The notes under the pieces are model-generated. The model was not told where the DNA came from. It ran no database searches and saw only the letters and a list, made by a program, of their open reading frames with translations. A stretch of DNA of 7,975 bases. It comes from an uncultured Fretibacterium sp. (GTDB lineage Bacteria; Synergistota; Synergistia; Synergistales; Aminobacteriaceae). The first letter of the stretch is position 1. Every line of letters starts with the position of its first letter. The stretch lies in NCBI GenBank assembly GCA_905373185.1, contig CAJPSE010000070.1, positions 1-7,975 on the forward strand. The letters are read 5' to 3'. Below, one piece after another: positions 4,571 to 7,975 of this stretch. The translations under genes and the position numbers were made by a program.

Positions 4571-7189
4571 ATGGAAAAGACGGGAAAAATTTTGATCGTC
4601 GATGGGCACGGTCTGGCCTTCAGGGCCTTCTACGCCGTGCCGCCTCTCTCGGCCCCGGATGGGACCCCGACCAACGCGATCACCGGATTCATGAACATGC
4701 TGGCCCGGGTGGAGGAGGACCTGTCCCCCAGTTGCTGTGCCGTGGTGTTCGACGCGCCCGGCCCGACGTTCCGGCACGAGGCCTTTCCGCAGTACAAGGA
4801 ACAGCGCAGGCCGACCCCCGAGGAGTTCAAGCCGCAGGTTCCGCTCCTGCGCGAGCTCCTGGAGCCGATGGGGTATCCCGTCCTCTCCGTGGGGGGCGTG
4901 GAGGCGGATGACGTCATCGCGTCCCTGGCCTTGAAGGCCGTCGGAGCGGGACGGCGGGCCGTGATCCTGTCCTCCGACAAGGACCTCCAGCAGGTCCTGG
5001 GCGAGGGTGTGACGATGATGCGCCCGATGAAGGGCATTACGACCCTGGCGGAGTACGATGCGGCCGCCTTCGAGCGAGACCACGGCTTTCCTCCCGAGTC
5101 GGTCCCGGACTATCTGGCGCTCCTGGGCGATGCCGCGGACAACGTCCCCGGCGTCCCCGGCGTGGGGGAGAAGACCGCCCTGCAGCTGATCGGACAGTGG
5201 CGGAACCTGGAGCGCCTCTTCGCCTCCTTGGACGAGGTCCGTCCCGCGGTCCGCAAAAAACTGGAGGCGGGACGGGACTCCGCGTTCCAAAGCCGCGAGC
5301 TCATCCGTCTGCGCCTCGACGTCCCCGTCGAGCTCGATGTCTGCCTCTCCGCCGCTCCGGAACCGGAGCGGGCCCTGTCACTCTGCGCGCGTCTGGGGCT
5401 TTCGAAGCTCGCGGAACGCCTGAAGCGAAAGGTTTGGGACGCGGAGGAGAATCGGCCGGGGACCGAGGAGGAATCCCCTCCCGTCCGCGGGGCGCCCGTC
5501 CCCTTCGAGGCCCTGATGGGGGCCGAGGTGGTCGGGGTCGTCCTTTTGGAGGGGGGAGAGGATTCGGGGAAGGCGGTACCCCGTTTCCAGGCGGCTGTCG
5601 CGGACGGGCGCTTCGCCGAGGGGAGGCTCCCCGACCTGGAGCGCCTCCTGGCCAGCGGCGTTCGCACGGTGTTCACGGACGACTGCAAAACGCTCATGGG
5701 CCGCTTTGGCGTGCCGTTCGGGACGCTGCGCGTGTGGGACCTGAAGACGGCCCACTATTTGCTACATCCCGACCTCGCCTCGCACACGCCCTCGACCCTT
5801 TTGCCCCCCTTGCCGGGGGAGACGCCGCCCGCTCTGAGGCTTCTGGAGACGGCCCGGGGGCTCGACGCCGAGATAGACCGTCACGAGGGGCTCAGGACGG
5901 TGATGGAGGAGCTCGACCTTCCCCTGATCCCCGTGCTGGTCGCGATGGAGAGGGCAGGGGTTCGGCTGGACTTCGAGAGGTTCGAGTCGCTTCGTGCCGA
6001 GTTGGAGGCGCGCATCGCCGCCATCGAGGGGGAGGTCACGGAGCAGGCGGGAGAGGCGGTCAACCTGAACTCCCCCAAACAGGTCGCGGAGCTTCTGTTC
6101 GACCGCCTGGGGCTTCCCAGCGGAGCCAGGACCAAGGGCAAGACGGCCTTCTCCACGAGCGCATCCGTCCTGGAGGGGCTGGCGGCCCTTCCGAACGGCG
6201 GGGTCCCACGGCTTCTCCTGGAGCATCGCGAGCTCTCCAAGATGCTCAGCGGCTTCGTCGTCCCCCTGCGGAAATCGGCCGAGCTCGGCGGGGGCATTAT
6301 CCACACGACCTTCGAGGCGGCCTTCACCGGGACGGGGCGGCTCAGCAGCCGGGACCCGAACCTCCAGAACCTGCCGGCCTTCGGCCACTGGGCGGAGCGA
6401 ATCAAGGCGGGGCTGGTTCCGGTCAGGGAGGGAAACGTCTTCGTCGCCGCGGACTACTCTCAGGTCGAGCTGCGCGTCCTGGCTCACTTTTCGCAGGAAC
6501 CGCGGCTGATTGAGGCCTTCCGTCGGGGGGTGGACATCCATCGGGAGACGGCGTCCTGGGTCTTCGGCGTCGAGCCGGATTTCGTCACCCCCGAGCTGCG
6601 CCGCGTGGCGAAGATGGTCAACTTCGGACTCCTCTATGGGATGAGCGCTTTCGGTCTGGCCGAACGGCTGGGCGTGGACCGCGGGGAGGCGGCCGGGATC
6701 GTCAGGCGCTACTTCGACGCGTTGCCGGGGGTTGGGCGCCGCGCAGGCCCGGGCGCTCGGTTATGCCCGGACCCTCGATGGACGGATTCGTCCCGTGACG
6801 GAGGCGGCGGAGGGGATTCGGGACCGGAACGGGTTGAACCGCATCCTCGTCAACACCCCCATTCAGGGGACGGCCGCGGACATCGCCCGCCGGGCGATGG
6901 TCGAGTTCGCCCGGCGCTTCGCCGGGGATGGGGCCGTCAGGCTTTTTCTTCAGGTGCACGACTCCCTGGTCTGCGAGTGCCCGGCCGGCCGGGCCGAGGA
7001 GGTCGGGGCGGCCCTGTCCGAGGTCATGAGGGGGGCCGGCCGCCTCTCCGTTCCGCTGGAGACGGACCTGAAGGTGGGACGCTCCCTGGCGGAGACGTAG
7101 GGAAGCGCTGGAGCTGGGGGCGGGCCGATATGATAAAATCTGAATCCGTGGCCTCCCTGCGTGGGGCGCACATTTTTATTCTGCCGTGA
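4571..7189 (+). CDS. polA: DNA polymerase I, frameshifted near base 6733 (native gene span 4571-7100)
   Basis: The gene is a family A DNA polymerase used in gap filling and Okazaki primer removal. Residues 1-290 form the 5'-3' exonuclease: VDGHGLAFRAFYA (10-22), VEADDVIA (110-117), SSDKDL (134-139), LLGDAADNVPGVPGVGEKTA (184-203). Residues about 305-420 are a degenerate 3'-5' exonuclease domain. The polymerase domain shows TGRLSSRDPNLQNLP (588-602), motif A DYSQVELR (628-635) and O-helix RRVAKMVNFGLLYG (677-690). After RRYFDALPGV (712-721, ending 6733) the homology stops. The in-frame tail to 7189 (about 150 residues, Gly/Arg/Pro-rich) is out-of-frame noise. The true C-terminus, with motif C, continues in the +1 frame to 7100. 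Read literally, the product lacks the second catalytic Asp and should not polymerise DNA, though the 5'-3' exonuclease would remain. The cause is a real mutation or a sequence error. Confidence 0.93.
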   Translation: MEKTGKILIVDGHGLAFRAFYAVPPLSAPDGTPTNAITGFMNMLARVEEDLSPSCCAVVFDAPGPTFRHEAFPQYKEQRRPTPEEFKPQVPLLRELLEPMGYPVLSVGGVEADDVIASLALKAVGAGRRAVILSSDKDLQQVLGEGVTMMRPMKGITTLAEYDAAAFERDHGFPPESVPDYLALLGDAADNVPGVPGVGEKTALQLIGQWRNLERLFASLDEVRPAVRKKLEAGRDSAFQSRELIRLRLDVPVELDVCLSAAPEPERALSLCARLGLSKLAERLKRKVWDAEENRPGTEEESPPVRGAPVPFEALMGAEVVGVVLLEGGEDSGKAVPRFQAAVADGRFAEGRLPDLERLLASGVRTVFTDDCKTLMGRFGVPFGTLRVWDLKTAHYLLHPDLASHTPSTLLPPLPGETPPALRLLETARGLDAEIDRHEGLRTVMEELDLPLIPVLVAMERAGVRLDFERFESLRAELEARIAAIEGEVTEQAGEAVNLNSPKQVAELLFDRLGLPSGARTKGKTAFSTSASVLEGLAALPNGGVPRLLLEHRELSKMLSGFVVPLRKSAELGGGIIHTTFEAAFTGTGRLSSRDPNLQNLPAFGHWAERIKAGLVPVREGNVFVAADYSQVELRVLAHFSQEPRLIEAFRRGVDIHRETASWVFGVEPDFVTPELRRVAKMVNFGLLYGMSAFGLAERLGVDRGEAAGIVRRYFDALPGVGRRAGPGARLCPDPRWTDSSRDGGGGGDSGPERVEPHPRQHPHSGDGRGHRPPGDGRVRPALRRGWGRQAFSSGARLPGLRVPGRPGRGGRGGPVRGHEGGRPPLRSAGDGPEGGTLPGGDVGKRWSWGRADMIKSESVASLRGAHIFILP
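6732..7100 (+). pseudogene. polA: C-terminal palm/fingers fragment of DNA polymerase I in the displaced frame
   Basis: This frame carries the missing end of the polymerase: AQARALGYARTLDGRIRPV (compare E. coli AQAKEQGYVETLDGRR), NRILVNTPIQGTAADIARRAM, motif C LQVHDSLVCE with the catalytic Asp codon at 6960-6962, and the terminal VPLETDLKVGRSLAET before TAG. It has no RBS, and TTG 6732 is only the first base triplet where the frame becomes recognisable, so it is not an independent gene. Compared with E. coli Pol I, about five residues of the helix between PGV and AQA are missing, and the two frames overlap by two bases. Together these imply loss of about 17 nt. Confidence 0.88.
7131..7139 (+). 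promoter_or_regulatory. Possible extended -10 (TGATAAAAT) for the PpiD-like gene
   Basis: TG, one base, then TAAAAT at 7134-7139; TATGAT at 7129-7134 overlaps it. No -35 is visible at the right distance. It lies 89 nt before ATG 7228 but upstream of a terminator-like hairpin, so its role is doubtful. Confidence 0.25.
7148..7180 (+). terminator. Probable intrinsic terminator of polA
   Basis: The stretch can pair as GTG with CAC and CCC with GGG around TGCGT, or as TGCG 7158-7161 with CGCA 7167-7170. It is followed by TTTTTATT at 7173-7180. The stem is imperfect, but the T-run and the position 48-80 nt after the polA stop fit. Confidence 0.45.
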
Positions 7190-7216
7190 ATTTTGTGGTG
7201 CATGAATTTTGTGGTG
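7185..7216. repeat. Tandem duplication of a 16-bp unit before the PpiD-like gene
   Basis: The unit CGTGAATTTTGTGGTG (7185-7200) is followed at once by CATGAATTTTGTGGTG (7201-7216), with one mismatch. It ends five bases before the AAGGA of the next gene's RBS region. Confidence 0.85.
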
Positions 7217-7227
7217 AAAGAAGGACG

Positions 7228-7975
7228 ATGGTCGATATGGTGATGCGGAAGCTGCGGACTCAGATGCGTTGGATCATGCTTGCGATTGTGGTGGCCTTTC
7301 TGCTCTCGACGTTCCTCATGTACGAGGGGCGAGGAACCCGAAGAGGGCCGCGCCCCTCCTCGAATGGGGCGATGGAGGACTACGAGGTGGCTCAGGTCAA
7401 TGGAAGGCCTCTGATGCGGTCCGAGTTGGAGCAGCGGCTGAGGAACTATCTGGAGAACTATGGGCAGCGCGGAACGGCGTCTCTGGATATGCCGGCCCTT
7501 TACAAGTCCCTGCTGGACCAGTACGCGTTCGAGCTTCAGCTTGCCCAGGAGGTCCGGGACCGGGGGATCCAGGTGACGGACGCCGAGGCGGAGCAGGCGA
7601 TGAAGGAGTATGCCGACCAGGCGTTTCCAACGCGCGAGGCCTTCTATCAGTCCCTGGAGCGTTCGGGCATCAAGGTCGAGGATTACAAGAAGGGGATTGC
7701 TCGGCAAATGGCCAACGAGCAGCTCATGCGTACCGCCGTCGGTGAGGTCGTCGTCAGCGAGGACGAGGCGGTCCGCTTCTACGACACCATGAAGGAGTTG
7801 TTCTACCGTCAGCCCGAGGGCTTCAAGGTGCATCTGGCCCGTTTCACCGCCAGCGGGGACGCGGAGGCGCTTCGGGAACGCCTGATGGGCGGGGAGAGCT
7901 GGGAGGCGGCCGTCTCCGGCGATGCCATGGTCTCCAGGGACGTCATCAGCGTTACGGACAAGGCGATATTCCTCT
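7228..7975 (+). CDS. SurA_N/PpiD-like membrane-anchored chaperone or peptidyl-prolyl isomerase, 3' end outside window
   Basis: The frame is open from ATG 7228 to the right edge (249 codons plus one base) with no stop. A basic N-terminus (MRKLRTQMRW) precedes one uncleaved hydrophobic anchor at about 14-32 (RWIMLAIVVAFLLSTFLMY), so the rest should be outside the cytoplasm. Residues about 52-190 match the SurA_N layout: VAQVNGRPLMRSELEQRL, a hydrophobic helix LLDQYAFELQLAQEVRDRGI, then VTDAEAEQAMKEY and VVVSEDEAVRFYDTM. The segment from FYRQPEGFKVHLARF onward would lead into a PpiC parvulin domain, which lies beyond the window and is not proven. Such proteins assist folding of exported proteins. 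The start is uncertain: AAGGA (7221-7225) is only 2 nt from ATG 7228 and 11 nt from ATG 7237; ATG 7243 is also possible. The gene follows polA by 127 bp. Confidence 0.88.
   Translation, partial: MVDMVMRKLRTQMRWIMLAIVVAFLLSTFLMYEGRGTRRGPRPSSNGAMEDYEVAQVNGRPLMRSELEQRLRNYLENYGQRGTASLDMPALYKSLLDQYAFELQLAQEVRDRGIQVTDAEAEQAMKEYADQAFPTREAFYQSLERSGIKVEDYKKGIARQMANEQLMRTAVGEVVVSEDEAVRFYDTMKELFYRQPEGFKVHLARFTASGDAEALRERLMGGESWEAAVSGDAMVSRDVISVTDKAIFL

Noticed and set aside
4340..5290. Long minus-strand open frame (316 codons) across the polA leader and polA 5' end
   Set aside because: It lies antisense to clearly conserved polA sequence, is rich in Arg/Gly/His/Gln as expected for a GC-rich shadow frame, and has no recognisable domain or RBS.
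5197..6513. 438-codon + strand frame inside polA
   Set aside because: It is a Gly/Arg/Pro-rich shifted frame over a conserved polymerase; no homology recognised.
6727..6740. Programmed ribosomal frameshift in polA
   Set aside because: There is no X_XXY_YYZ slippery heptamer, and a one-base slip would still leave about six residues missing from a helix that is present in E. coli Pol I and Taq. Deletion or sequence error explains more.
7024..7833. Minus-strand open frame of 269 codons over the PpiD-like gene
   Set aside because: It is antisense to a recognisable SurA_N-type protein and to the polA C-terminus; typical shadow composition.

Overview
The window looks like bacterial chromosome from a GC-rich Gram-negative-type lineage. 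Synergistota is my best guess from the general look of the polA and SurA/PpiD-like proteins, but nothing here proves it. All supported genes lie on the + strand.

Layout. (1) Bases 2-880 are the 3' part of a gene cut by the left edge. It is an uncharacterised soluble protein, possibly the C-terminal part of a PD-(D/E)XK-nuclease-like protein. (2) Bases 992-1501 encode a small GYF_2-like protein with two membrane segments, starting at TTG behind a strong Shine-Dalgarno (SD). (3) Bases 1634-3346 encode a 570-residue protein with an HTH-like cytoplasmic part, about three membrane helices and a large C-terminal domain. A perfect 32-bp palindrome sits in front of it and overlaps a TATAAT box. (4) Bases 3663-4214 encode a free-standing NYN/LabA-type (PIN-like) putative ribonuclease with its own extended -10 promoter and a hairpin terminator. 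(5) After a 356-bp leader comes polA (DNA polymerase I, 4571 to 7100). Its reading frame breaks at about 6733, apparently through a small deletion of about 17 nt, so catalytic motif C lies in another frame. (6) From 7228 to the right edge is the N-terminal part of a membrane-anchored SurA_N/PpiD-like chaperone or peptidyl-prolyl isomerase, which has no stop inside the window.

How the parts relate. polA and the PpiD-like gene are housekeeping-type genes; sampled polA sequence is very GC-rich. The four genes before them look accessory: lower or uneven GC, unrecognised domain combinations, long spacers, and individual promoters or RBSs rather than tight operon packing. I see no tRNA, rRNA, CRISPR array or insertion sequence.

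The points most worth following are the broken polA frame, the 32-bp palindrome placed like an operator on the promoter of an HTH-membrane protein, the sharp GC drop inside that protein's gene, and three copies of an AACCGCAGG-type motif around the NYN gene and in the polA leader.
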